Shown here: positions 22,016-32,896 of the stretch, piece by piece
Position numbering within the stretch: the stretch's first letter is position 1
Layout: each line of letters opens with the position of its first letter
Origin: Acanthococcus lagerstroemiae
Lineage: Eukaryota; Arthropoda; Insecta; Hemiptera; Eriococcidae
Direction: 5' to 3'
Assembly: GCA_031841125.1 (NCBI GenBank)
Contig: CM063114.1
Span: 31,069,266-31,133,265, forward strand
Length of the DNA: 64,000 nucleotides
Notes under the pieces: model-generated
Seen by the model: only the letters and a program-made list of their open reading frames with translations
Database searches by the model: none
Told to the model about the DNA's origin: nothing
Translations under genes and position numbers: made by a program

Positions 22016-24265
22016 TTTCTCCGCTGGTCATGCATACTTTTTCAACCTTGAATCAGTCGGTCTTTACAATCAGTGGTTAATGATTTTTTCACCTTAAGCT
22101 ACCTTTTCTTATGGTCACTAATTGAGGTCTGTAGACAGTTTTTGTGCTTCCAGTTCAGTTTGGAAGTACGGACATACTGCGTTTTGGAAACGCAGCTCTT
22201 ATGTAATATCAGTAGATTTCTGTTTTTTGAATTTTTTTGTCTCTTTCTACTTCTCACTTTCTGTCTGTTTCTTTACAGACGCCTTGAAATTCAGTCTAAC
22301 TCGTGTTTAGACTCATCTTGGCTGTAATTAAAGTTATTCAGAATTAATTCATGTTTATTCATTCAATTTATTATAACTTCGGAGACTTATTCAGGTTCCA
22401 TCAAATATGGAGACATTTTTGAAAGTTGGAGGGGGTGATGGTAAAATACAAAGTAAAACTTATTTCTGCAAGCCAAGTCTATATAAGTGTTTTTTTTTTT
22501 TTTTGTATTTTTCAGCCTCGAGATAAGGAGAGCGTAAATCCCCTTCAGTACGCATTTACCTTATATTTCTTTAGAATGATAATATTCAGCTGAAAATACG
22601 ATGTAAAAATAATTTGCAGCTGAAAAAATCGAACTTATCCATATAGAGCTAACTTTTTGATACTGTCGGGCCTATATCTTGGCTTCCAAGTTTTTCGTTT
22701 TGTCAGATTATCGAAAGAAATGGTTAAGCTCATTCCTTATTGCATATCGTATACATCAGAATCAGATGGGGGGCATCAACACTGAGGTATTGCTTTGGTA
22801 TAAAGTCTATGGCGGTTTTTCATGTACGATGTTGCGGGTTTATCATACGTGCGTATAGGCATCGCCAATAACCGCATTATTTACAGAGTTTTGAAATCGT
22901 GAAAATCAATACCATTGTCTGCGATATCAAGTTGACCTTGGCGTAGTATCAACAGCCCAGAAAATGACTTTTTGATAACTGTCCTGTTCTGCAAACCGAA
23001 GTAATGTGGGGGAAACTGCGGTTGAAATAAGCGGTAATTAATTAAACTGTCACTCGATAATTATAATCGCAATTATATGGTCGTGTATAGTGTCCGATTA
23101 ATTTTCTAATATGGAAATGATTTTTAGTGATTTTGTGGAAGGACTTCGCTGTACACGAATGAACGAACCGCAACCCCCCCTCCCCCCGATGATAGTGTAT
23201 ACACTCTGACCTCGTTTTACTGGAGTAGATAAGTGCTGTGTGTGTGAATACGATTGCAACTATTTTTCTAAAACTCAGAACCGGAGTAGGTCGACGTGAA
23301 TTGTCTAAACTGTAACGGAAAATCGTGTCATTAGTTCCAGGAATTGGCAGAATACAATACAGTGGTTAGTTCTGTCCGACCAGATATAGTAGTAGTTCAA
23401 TTTGAGTTAGACGCGATACATAAATGATAGGTATGTTTCTCCTAAAAGTGGAACACGAAGAGCGCATCAGAGTTTTCCTGTTCACTTTCAGTCAGAAGGA
23501 CGAAAAGTTACGCAGTTCGTTTTCCAACAAAAAAAGACGATGAAAAGTTTTTGAAGAAGAAGTATTTCTATAAAGAAGTAACGATCTCATTAGTCAGTCT
23601 CCGCTGTGCGGTAACAGGTGCGATGAAAATATTTTACGAAAATAATAAATAAATCGACGAAGGAAATGCGATTTAGAAAATCCGGGCAATATCATCATTC
23701 CATTCTTCAGCTACAAGTTAAATTGAGTAGCGCTGTTTTTTCCAACTTTCTCGTGACCGTAGTCGGCTGAAGGTATCACCTCACTGCTCCTGACTCTGCA
23801 GAGATGAATGCCGTCTGTTGAGGTATTGTTTTATTTTCAGGTACATTTTATGACGTGATATGGTCGCGGTTGCATGTAGAGCTCGGTTGTTTGGGAGCTT
23901 GGATAGTTAAGTGGTGAGGATAGCACTGCGCCTTCTGTTGGAAATCTTATCACTTAGTAGAGTACTTTGTTACCTGGTGTGTTGAAAGAGGCTGTAAATC
24001 CTGTGAAATAACGCAGTTGTTCAAATTCTGCTTGGTTTCCTGTGGAGAATAGATTTTTCATTGTCGACTTTATCTATATCTTATGCTCAGAATAACATTG
24101 ACATAATTAATTCGCGTTCTAAATTTGATTGGTAAACCAGCTGTTTTCTATTTTGAAAACGTTACAACTGCACTTGTGTCCTTTGTTTCCATAATACGTG
24201 CCTAGCAAAACAATCACGCTCTTACACATGAGTATATATATTTTCATATTTGAAGAGGTTAGTAT
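22016..24265. other. Anonymous AT-rich DNA
   Basis: No protein, RNA gene or transposon end recognised. There is a T run at 22,490-22,504 and a C-rich stretch at 23,173-23,187. Minor frames (22,073-22,327) are Phe/Leu-rich chance frames. Confidence 0.45.
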
Positions 24266-24396
24266 CAAAACCGACGTTTGCCATTTACTCCAAGGTCGCA
24301 AATAGGCAAAATACTGTACACGGGTGCAGGAATATCTCTTGCTGCGCCCATGTTCAGTATTTTGCCCATTTGCGCTGTTGGAGTAAAATGACAAGT
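24266..24396. mobile_element. Foldback element, diverged copy of the 10.1-kb element
   Basis: The left arm TTGCCATTTACTCCAAGGTCGC with AGGCAAAATACTG is mirrored by CAGTATTTTGCCCATTTGCG and GGAGTAAAATGACA on the right. The inner words GTGCAGGAATATCT and GCTGCGCC are shared with the copy at 10,122-10,337. The arms are shorter here because the inner part of the right arm is deleted. Confidence 0.72.
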
Positions 24397-24758
24397 AATC
24401 TTTTCATTTAGTCAACACAATGATACAGTTACCCTTGAGGCAGCTGTTATATAAATCTGCGTTACTGGCGGAACCAATAGAAGAATCTGGCTGTAATGAA
24501 CTTCACTAAAATATCATCCTACGATGGCTCGCTAAAATTATGCATTAGTGATAGAATACATTAAAAAAATCTGACTTCTGAGCTTCATTAGACTATAATA
24601 CATTGTTCTGAGATGGCTCACAACAATAATTAAAACAGCCTGACTTCAATGGGATTCACTAGATTAATATCATTCTGAGATGACTCACTACAATTCTGCT
24701 GTACCGGTGGAATCACGAGGAAAATCTGATTCTTGTGAGCTTTACTAGAATTTGGGTA

Positions 24759-24917
24759 CTATAGTTGTCACACAGGTATACTGGACCGCCATTTTGATTC
24801 CCAAGTGAGTCCGAGCGTTCTCAGACACATTCACACCCGTTCGCGAACGAGTGATCAAGGATGTTCAGGCTAATTGGGAATCAAAATGGCGGTCCATTAT
24901 ACCCGTGTAAGACTATA
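24759..24917. mobile_element. Foldback MITE inserted in the satellite
   Basis: The left arm CTATAGTTGTCACACAGGTA, continuing through GGACCGCCATTTTGATTCCCA, is mirrored by TGGGAATCAAAATGGCGGTCC and GTGTAAGACTATAG. Arms are about 55-60 bp around a ~45-bp spacer. The core CCGCCATTTTGAxT is shared with the foldback element at 62,085-62,205. Insertion in the middle of a satellite half unit shows it is younger than the array. Confidence 0.78.
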
Positions 24918-25502
24918 GAACCTTACTACAATGATATTATGCTGAGATTATATATCTCACTACAATCATGCTATCCTGATGTAATCACTAAAAAAGTCTG
25001 AGCCTTGTGACCATCACTGAAATAATATTGTTCTGTGATGGCTCACGACAATATTTAAAACAACTTGACATAAAGGAGCTTTATTAAAAGGATATTATCC
25101 TGAAATGGCTTACTGCAGTTATTCTATACTGGTTGAATTCCTAGAAAATCTAATTTTTGTGAGCTTCACTAGACTAATATCCTATTAGAATTACTAAAAA
25201 ATTAAACTCTTATGAGCTTCACTAGGATAATATTGTCCTCAAATGGCTCACAATAACAATTAAAACAATCTGACTTAATAAGGATTTACTAGAATACTAT
25301 CAACCTTGAGATCTCAGTGCAGTTATTCTAGACTGATGGTGGAATCACTGAACAAATCTGATTCTTGTGAGCTTCACTAAAATAATGTTGTCCTGAGATG
25401 GCACACAACAATAATTAGAATAATCTGACTTCAATAGGATTTGCTACAATCATGCTATATGCTGGTGGATTTATTAGGAAAATCTGTTTTTTGTGAGCTC
25501 CA

Positions 25503-25934
25503 TGCTGGTGAAATTTCCCCTGCCGTAGCTGATGGATTTTGGATTGCTCCTAACCTCTCCCTCTTGATAATGAATCGAGCCTAATGGTATCAGTACTCTC
25601 CAGGACGAAGAGTAGCCGCCGCCCGTGATGCCGCAATGCCTCGCCGTGGTCCACCGAGGAAGAAAGGAAAGACATACTGGTGGACCGCGGAAATTGCCCA
25701 TCTGAAGTCTGAGGCCAACCAGTTGCGCAGAAGATATGAGGAGGTGCAACAGGTGGCCGAGGAATACCAGCACGCTCGTACAAGCCTAACGACTGCAATC
25801 AGACACAGCAAAAGCTGAGATGCTGGGGAGAGCTGTGCAGCCAGGTGAAGGAGGACCCCTTTGGAAAACCTTATCGGATAGTGATGAAAAAGGTAGGGGG
25901 CCCTCCCATAACCGAGCGAATGGAGTCGAGTGCT
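25503..25934 (+). mobile_element. R1-type retrotransposon fragment inside the satellite
   Basis: Satellite sequence breaks at TTTGTGAGCTC (to 25,502) and resumes at ACTCTAGAGTAATATT (from 25,935), bracketing ~430 bp of GC-richer DNA encoding the linker between endonuclease and reverse transcriptase of an R1-like element. It is truncated at both ends, so it is either an internal fragment or a deleted copy. A clean target duplication was not identified. Confidence 0.7.
25627..25915 (+). pseudogene. R1-like ORF2 linker segment (endonuclease-RT region), frameshifted
   Basis: The frame from about 25,627 reads AAMPRRGPPRKKGKTYWW, then an EIAHLKSEANQLRRRYE helix and a block ending AIRHSK. After a frameshift near 25,820 it continues with CWGELCSQVKEDPFGKPY and IVMKK. 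The order YWW - RR helix - AIR-SK - CW - DPxGxPY is the hallmark of the segment upstream of the reverse transcriptase in R1-type and related LINEs. Nothing of the catalytic domains remains. The minus-strand frames here are shadows. Confidence 0.8.
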
Positions 25935-26359
25935 CACTCTAGAGTAATATTACCTATCCAGAAATGGTTCACTGCGATAATGCTACGTGGGTGTAATAAC
26001 TAGAAGAATCTGAATCTTATGAGCTTCACTAGAATAATATTGTCTTAAGATGGCTCATTAAGATGGTTTAGCAGTCTGACTTGAATAGGCTTTATTAGAA
26101 TATCATCCTGAGATGGTTTGCTACAATTATTCTGTACTAGTTAAATCACTAGGAAAATCTGATTCTTGTGAGCTTCCCTAGAATAATATTATCCTGAGAT
26201 GACTCACCAAAATAGTGCTGTCCTGGTGGAATCATTCGAAAAATCTGGTGCGTTTCAGTAAAATAATATTTTCGTGAGATGGCTTGCTACGATAATTAAA
26301 ATAATCTGACTCGAGTGAGCTTCACTAGGATAATATTCTGAGATGGCTTATTAAACTAA

Positions 26360-27470
26360 CGCTACGCTACTGTGGCTGCTAAGAAAATTCCACTTCATTG
26401 GACTTGCAGTGTTCTGAAACAGTTCACACGACCAGGTAAAACCCATTTTGCAGATAGGTACTTCAGATTTGACATCCATTTTAGGTTTAGAAATTCTACC
26501 ATTTTAAATGTTTTCAGAGCTTTTTTTTTCTTCGTATACTGACTTTCAGTTATTTTTCCGGGGTGACTACTCTTGTGCTGAATTTTCGTATTCAAGTTGG
26601 TTAAAAACTTGTAACATCAAATTAATTTGAATTTTCAAAGTTCTTGACTTTTTCGTGTTTTGAAATTTTTTGGTCAGTTTTGCGGTAGGAGTGCAATTTT
26701 ACATGAATTTAGCTGAGTTTTTTTATACGAAGTAGTTGAATGCTCAGGATGACGAACTATATGTTTCATTTTCAGTTCTATTAACTTTTTTCAATTTTGA
26801 AATTTTTAAAGGTTTAATTTTCCAGTTTATCTAAATATTCAATTCTGAGATTTAAAAAAAAGTATTTTCATCTCTTTTCTGATTATTTTCTCGCATGACT
26901 ACATTTTTTTTGATCGGACTGAATTTTCTTATTCGAGTTGGGTAAAGATCCATGTTATCAAATTAATTTAAATTTTTATATGTGTGTACAATTTTCGAAA
27001 ATTGCGATATTTTTCTCAAAATTCTTGCCCATAACTTCTCAATTATTGTTTTTCAGAACGTTACTGCAATTTTCCACTTACCCGGTTGAATGTTTGTGTG
27101 AGAATTATAGTTGAAAACTTCTAATGTTGGCTAAATTTCAAATGTGTTTGCTTTTTCGAATTCTGATTCCGTTTTTTTTCCTTCTTCAAAATTGTTGTCA
27201 TAAATCTTTGATTGTTTTGCCGAATTGTGACTGTTATTCAGTATTTGTATACGAATGGTTTGAACATTCCTGAAGAAACATTTTATCAATTTTCTAATTA
27301 CCTATATCTGTTTTTGTCCGTTTTGTCCGTTTTGTCATGCCTTATTTCTTATTTCCTTATGGTGATTACAGTTTTTCATGAAATCAACTGAATTTTGAGA
27401 AGCGAGTTGGTCGAAAACTCATGATATTAAATTCAGTTCCATTCCTCGCATATGCTAGTCACCCTGAAAA
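26360..27470. repeat. Degenerate AT-rich repeat, about three long units
   Basis: A block GAATTTTCxTATTCxAGTTGG(G/T)TAAA, then CAxxATxAAATTAATTTxAATTTT, occurs near 26,580, 26,925 and 27,395. Each is preceded by a GTGACTAC- or GATTACAG-like word followed by a T-rich tract. Spacing (about 345 and 470 bp) is irregular. This is an old tandem duplication or three diverged copies of one AT-rich element; non-coding. Confidence 0.4.
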
Positions 27471-27658
27471 AATAAAAAAATATGATAAGAATTTTGGGGG
27501 GAAAAAATGAAAATTTTTATAACTATACGAAATAGAAAATGAACCTGATTCGATATCAGGAGTCTTTTTGAACAGTTTGTATTCAAAATTTGAATAATAT
27601 TAGTAAATATTTGTGGTCATCTTACAGAGTGTCTAATTGGTCAACTAAGTCGGTTGAG

Positions 27659-28017
27659 CAGAGACGTACCGATAGGGGGGTAGGGGGGCATTTTACCCCC
27701 GTAGGAATTTTTCACTCAGCAGTTGGAAAAATTTAGCCAGTTCAGTCAGGCGGAGTTGGGGAAATCGAACAACTTAAAAGATTTTTTTTTAATACTTGAA
27801 AATTGCGTTGAGAAGTTGGGCAAATCCAATAAGTTAGTTTTTTTTTTTCTTTGATGTTTGGGAATTTTAAGTCGAGTCAGTCGGAAAAATCCAACAAGTC
27901 AGAAGGTGTTTTTTTTTTTTGCTTCGATACTTGGGAATTTTGAGTTGAGTCAGTTGGGCTTTCACAATTTTTGCGCCCCCCCCCCTCTCCGAAAAACTCT
28001 TCGGTACCTTCCTACAG
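27659..28017 (-). mobile_element. hAT-like MITE, inverted copy of the 6.7-kb family
   Basis: One end reads CAGAGACGTACCGAT; the other reads, on the minus strand, CTGTAGGAAGGTACCGAAGAG followed by TTTTTCGGAGAGGGG, matching the left end of the element at 6,709. Internal words GACTCAACTCAAAATTCCCAAG and GACTTGTTGGATTTTTCC recur on the minus strand with ~73-bp spacing. No convincing octamer duplication was seen. Adjacent C and T runs make the frames here unreliable. Confidence 0.65.
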
Positions 28018-30409
28018 TTGAAAACAATTATTTTAGATAGTTTCAAATAATGGTTAATTAAAATGGAAGGAAAAAATCCCATCAAAAACTAATCATCCAT
28101 AGACTGATTTCAGTTTGTGAATGCAAACTTTCATTTCTGAGAATTTGAACAAAGTTTTTGGGAATGTGAGGTTTTTAGCGAAGGCAAACTTAAATTTGTT
28201 TCTGAATGTTGGTCATTAGGCCTGTAACAACTGGTCTTAGTATTACTGTCTCTAAAGAATGTGATTTTATTTTGAACAATTTAATCATATTTTTTCAATT
28301 GTTAAAAAATTGTGGTAATATGAATATCAGTGTCATGTAAAAGGTACTTTCTACAAGAAAGCCGATATTGCGGTACTCATATAGACTGCGAATTGCGAGT
28401 TTTTAGTGAACGGGATAAGATGGTAACCTAACTAAAGTCAACTATTTTCATATCTACATCTTGTTAGACACCTTGTCTTAGAAAAATAATCCAAGAAAAA
28501 ATCTGAAAATTGAAAAGAAAATCAATTAAATTTAAACGGACGCCGCTTGTTATCTTGAACTTTCAATCACTTCGTGTACGAAAACTCAGTCATGTATGAC
28601 CATAACACTGTTAAGGGTTTTCAACCAGTTTTTGAGCTTCTGCTGTAATCAAAGGCCTCTGCTCCCTTACGTTCTCACTTCCGTGTACGTTGGCTTTGAC
28701 CATCCAACGTATAAGTTGAACTTTCAACCTCTCGTTTTTCAAAACCCCAAGCTTAGCAAATTCATGCGAGTCTAAATATCCGAACAATTTTCATTCCTGT
28801 TGGGAAAAAAAAAAAAAGGTTTATTTCGACTTCTTAATTTAAAAATGGTCTGAATTTTGCATACGTACATAAAAATTGTTGAATAAATTTTAAATAGCGT
28901 CATTAGTTTTGGTTGTTTCAACATCGCGTTTGAAATTCCTGGGAAGGATCACCAGCATCCGAAATCAGAGAGCACCTAGACTTAACGTTTCGCGGTTGTA
29001 AAACACCAAAATTCCTTATTCACTGGCGCTTTGAAAATTTTCGCTTTTTTCCCCTATTTGCTCCATTGTCTCGTTTTTAATCTTTCCGCGGATGTAAATG
29101 AAATATTCGTAACATTATGTTGGTTGTACAGACATTTCAAGAAAGTATAACAGGGGAAAAAATACGTGTAGGAATTCGGATAAAAGTAGAGAAACAGAAA
29201 TAATGAACTTTTTTTACCGGTCCTAACGTTCACCATTTTTGCTTCTAAATTCCATCTGCGTGATTGAAACTGTCTTACAGAATCAACTTTCCGAATTAAA
29301 AAAAAATTCAATTTCCAGAATGGCCCTTGTCGGTATGTGCATTGCGAAATAAAAATATTTTCATTAGCCGCTTTGGCGGAAACTAATGAGAAACTAACGA
29401 ATGAAGAGTGCAATTTGTCCCTTTCGAAATGCTAACGGAAAAACGCTTTCAGGCACTATTTTGAAAAAATTATGACATTTTTGGCTGAAAAGGTCATGGA
29501 CAGAATTCTTTCAATCTTGATTTCTTCAAGGGAAAATATCGGATCAAAGAAATTGTAAAAGTTTCTTCGTCTCTTTCTCACCTGCCTGATGACGAATGTC
29601 CAGACGTGACAATTTTTAATCTGTCCCTGCTTCTCACGATTTCTTGACTCCCTCCTGTACTGGATTTGCGGACCTTCTTTTCGTAACTCAACGAATTTAC
29701 GTATGTTTTCCGAAAAAGTAAAACAGTATGCATCAACCGAAAGCTCAACTTAGAACAAAGTTTGTTGGTCCTTGGCTTGCTGAACAGACACAGAGGAAGC
29801 GGATGTCAGCCTGATTTCATTTCGTATTCAATGGGTCGTAAACTTCGAAATTCACGAATTTTATAGATAGAGAAGGAGCTGTACTGCGTAAACGACGTAA
29901 GTTTTCGAAATGGGGAATCTCGAATCGCTGTCTGATACCGTTGAGGATGAGGAAGCATTAATCCGTGATTTACATTTGTAATGTTTTCGAATGGTGACAG
30001 TGTTGTTGCTGAATGCGCATCGAAGTGTGTCACAACTCTTAAGAGTGTGCCGTTTATCGGGCATCTCGCTTGATTGCAGTGCGGTATAGAGACGGAGATG
30101 AGAATAGGTTTGAGGACACAGCTAAGTCTGAAGTTTCATCCGAAGAATTTCATTTTGATTTACATTTTTTTAACCTCGTTTCTTGGGAGACAAGCATATG
30201 TTGTGTAGGCTTGTTTATTTATTTTATAATAAATCAGTCCTGTCCTGTTATGGCTTAAGCCCCCCTAAAAAAGTCAATTAGTGCTGGAGCCGGAAGGCAT
30301 CGGGTGTATATTGATTAAGGTAAGGGAAGCAGTAGTAATATTTCACTCAGATATAAATACACGAGGCAGGTAAAGGGGACAGTGACTCTTCTTATGAAGA
30401 AAAAAAAAT
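28018..30409. other. Anonymous DNA
   Basis: No known protein, RNA gene or transposon end recognised. Frames at 29,054-29,413 (minus) and 29,806-30,258 (both strands) are not recognised. A ~13-base A run lies at 28,805-28,818. Confidence 0.45.
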
Positions 30410-30782
30410 CAAATGGGAAAGCTTCAAAGCTTCTGAAACAAGTCTACTAGAATCGTAAAAAGAGTTTCAAGGAATCTTAATCAAATATAAAGCAGTTTCG
30501 AGAGTCATGAGCGAGTCTGTGTATTTTGAACAAGTCTTGAAAAGTTTTACAGAATCTTACGGAGTAGTCATCAAGTTTTGAAGAATCATTTAACGAACTA
30601 CTTTGGCTTCTTATGTATCCCCCCCCCCAGCAACCCCACGGAGTGGTGCGGAAAGCTGCATGTCACTTCTGATACCCTTTTGGTAACCTTTGCAGTATAT
30701 AAGGTCATTTAAGAGTGGTCTCGAACCTGCACTCTTACATCCGGAAGCTGTTCCGTATAAATAAATAAATAAATAAATAAAA
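30410..30782. repeat. Dispersed AAGTCTT repeat followed by an (AAAT)n-tailed candidate retroelement
   Basis: To about 30,600 the sequence belongs to the dispersed AAGTCTTGAAAAGTTTT vocabulary also seen near 4.9, 38.4 and 44.4 kb. From about 30,645 an unrelated segment ends in a (TAAA)n tract at 30,755-30,782. That tail could mark a short non-LTR or SINE 3' end on the plus strand. A B-box-like GGTTCGAGACC lies on the minus strand (about 30,717-30,727), in the opposite orientation, so SINE status is unresolved. Confidence 0.35.
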
Positions 30783-30843
30783 ATTCAAAAATGTGTGGTC
30801 AGACATCAGATTTTTTGTCAAAACTGGAATTCAAAATAAGAAT

Positions 30844-31028
30844 GGTCTGGTGGGACTGTCAAAGTGGCCCCTGAGACACCGCACCCTCGGCCCCGGAAAC
30901 TACCCTTCCGAGTATCGCATCAGTGGCCGGAGGGACGCTTTGAGGCTTGCCCGAACTCCCATTTCGCCGTGCCACTTCCGGTACGCGTGTCTTGCAAGGG
31001 CCACCGTGGGCTTCCCTGCTCTGTTCTG
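30844..31028 (-). mobile_element. R1-like retrotransposon 3' tail fragment
   Basis: On the minus strand it carries the same 3' tail as the other copies: GATGCGATACTCGGAAGGG, a GGGCC..GGTG block, GGGGCCACTTTG and CCCACCAGACC. It is shorter (about 185 bp) and has a small deletion where GCATGCGTGCAT stands in other copies. Possible 8-bp near duplication ATAAGAAT / ATAAGGAT at 30,836 and 31,031. The 108-residue plus-strand frame across it is a shadow. Confidence 0.75.
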
Positions 31029-31054
31029 GCATAAGGATTCCCGTGTACTCTGGA

Positions 31055-31329
31055 TTTGGTTTTTTTTTTATTACTATAGAGAGTGTTTTAAAGAACTGCT
31101 ACCTCTTCTTCTTTTCTAATTTGCTCTCAACCCGAGCCCTGGAATCCGCCTTTTCGAGCATTACTTCAGAGACGTCGAGGAGACTGTTCGGGCTGTCTTA
31201 GCCCTTTTCCCTTCTGGCCGAAAAACCGGCCTAGGTCGAAATCTGGCGAGTTGCTACGTGGGATCGAACCCGAGACTTCCGGATTCCGAGACCAACGCGC
31301 TATCCACTCGGCCAACCAGACCCCGCCTA
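31055..31329 (-). mobile_element. tRNA-headed SINE candidate
   Basis: On the minus strand a tRNA-like head starts GGGTCTGGTTGGCCGAGTGG at 31,329, containing the A box TGGCCGAGTGG, and has a B box GGGTTCGATCCC near 31,262. A ~190-bp body follows, and the element ends in an A-rich tract (A10) near 31,060. Such heads with A-rich tails are typical of tRNA-derived SINEs transcribed by RNA polymerase III. It abuts the LINE fossil at 31,330. A target duplication was not found. The head cannot fold as a full functional tRNA (no complementary 3' acceptor was seen). Confidence 0.65.
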
Positions 31330-31995
31330 CTGTAGAGTGATTGACATCCTTAAATCTGTTTAGTTGTCCACCAGTATGCCTATTACATTGAATCAGCTCC
31401 TCATATAGAATCTGCTTTGAGAGGCGAGCCTCATCCATTCTAAATACATGCCCGAGCCATCGTAACTGGTTCCGAGCTAGAATACTTTTGATTGTGGCAC
31501 CTTGTGCTTGACTCCTTACTTCGTGGTTAGAAATGCGGTCTTGCCATTTAATACCCATAATGCTGCGAAGCTGCTTCATTTGAAATATCTCAAATGCTTT
31601 AACATGTTTCTTATAGATAATCCGGCCCTCCCTGCTTTGGTCTTGATTGTGAGGTCATTGTAGTTGAATACCCGAGCTCTTAGCTTATGGAATGCAGTAG
31701 ATAAACATTGTAATCGGTTACTAATCTCGGCATCTAGATTCCCATTCTGTGTCATAATACTTCGAAGGTAGTTGAATTGCTCCGCTATGTTTCCATTGGT
31801 CGATTATTTGGAGATATATTGGTTGTTTGATATGGTTTGGTGACATCTCATTAGTAGCTTGGTCTTAGCTGCACTGACTTCCACGCTCGAAGAGCTACAT
31901 ACATCTAAAAATGTCTTCATCATCCTGTCTGCCTCTGCTGCTGTGCTAGCTAAAACCGCAAGATCATCAGCATACTGCAGTTCAGAAAACAACGT
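31330..31995 (-). pseudogene. LINE reverse transcriptase, C-terminal part (minus strand)
   Basis: Reading down the minus strand from 31,992: LQYADDLAVLAS (the catalytic YADD block), then KTKLLM, a FNYLRSIMTQNGNLDAEI block, FHKLRARVFNYNDLTIKTK, then YKKHVKAFEIFQMKQLRSIMGI, WQDRISNHEV, RNQLRWLGHVFRMDEARL and HTGGQLNRFKDV. This order is the thumb and C-terminal region of a non-LTR retrotransposon reverse transcriptase. The stretch usually found between the KTK and YK-KHV blocks is missing, and there are stops and frame changes, so it is dead. The 137-residue frame at 31,166-31,579 reads through into the adjacent SINE. Clade not resolved. Confidence 0.82.
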
Positions 31996-32129
31996 CTAGT
32001 GCATTCCGATGATCTCATGGACATTTGTGCTGACTAACATTTTGCCAAAATTGAGTTAAGTATGTAGATCTGTGGCTGAAGATGTTAAGTTATCCGGTGG
32101 TATAGACAAAATAGCTGATAAGTTATAAG

Positions 32130-32896
32130 TAGGGATGGGATTTTTATGTTTTTACATAATTTTTTTTAGTTGATTGCCGGTACGAATATTTATAATATCT
32201 TTGCGGATCATAAAATTCCCAGTAAAATGAGCCCACTTTGTATAAGCATATTTTTACATATTTTTTGTAAAAAGCATAAATTTACATTTTTTTGGTGTTT
32301 TTACCCGTTTTTTGACATATTTTGAGCATATTTTACCCTTTTTCCATTTTTCACGACATTTTCCGCACAAAAGTTGAAAATCCGCTTTTTCAAAGACAAA
32401 AAAAAAAGAGAAAAATTGACTTTTTGCCGAAATCTGCTGCTGGGAGAAAAAAAATCGATATTTTTTCTGTGATTTTTTATTCGCAATTATTCCTCTAGAT
32501 GGCGGCTGTGAAAAATTGTACACTTTGCGTACAATTGAGGAGTGTACTTCCAAAGTAACTCAACTGCATTTTTATCGTTTTTAAGTTAGAGGTGCCATCT
32601 GGTGGTGGAAGTGGGAGACTATGGAACAAACTTTTTCCCAAATATGTTTTAAACATTTTTATTATTTTTATTTTTACGTTTTTCGAATAAATGAATGAAG
32701 TTTTCGTTCTGATTTTGTCGTATTATTGTTCTCCTTCAATGACCCTGAATTTTGATACCCATATTGCTCCCTTTTATCGAACATATTTTGGCAAATTGTC
32801 GGATTTTTAGGAATATTTTTGACATATTTCAAACCGCGAAAAACATAAATTGCGCGCATATAACACGATTTTTATGACATAAAAATACCATTCCCA
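32130..32896. mobile_element. hAT-like MITE with TAGGGATGGGA end, about 767 bp
   Basis: The left end TAGGGATGGGATTTTTATG is inverted relative to the right end (reverse complement TGGGAATGGTATTTTTATG). TAGGGATG termini are classic for hAT. Subterminal words ACATAxTTT, CATAAATTTACA and CATATTTT are frequent at both ends. No clear octamer duplication. The interior T-rich frames (32,254-32,859) are not transposase. Confidence 0.6.

Larger units (their letters stand above)
24430..26350 (+). repeat. Satellite-like tandem array, ~80-bp half units in ~160-bp dimers
   Basis: Two related half units alternate: one with GAGCTTCACTAGAATAATAT, CCTGAGATGGCTCAC, AACAATAATTAAAA and ATCTGACTT; the other with ATTTACTAGAAT, CCTGAGATGGCT, ACTACAATTATTCTGTACTGG, TGGAATCACTAGGAAAATCTG and ATTCTTGT. 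At least ten dimers can be followed with 75-90% identity by eye. A foldback element (24,759-24,917) and an R1-type fragment (25,503-25,934) interrupt it. Confidence 0.82.

Noticed and set aside
25474..25937. Minus-strand frames of 82-115 codons
   Set aside because: They are antisense to a recognised R1-type linker on the plus strand.
29583..29615. Hammerhead ribozyme core (CTGATGA...GAA)
   Set aside because: CTGATGA is followed by CGAATGTC, but the stems and conserved GAAA core are not formed.
31255..31329. Functional tRNA gene on the minus strand
   Set aside because: Good A and B boxes, but no complementary 3' acceptor strand; followed by a body and A-rich tail like a SINE.
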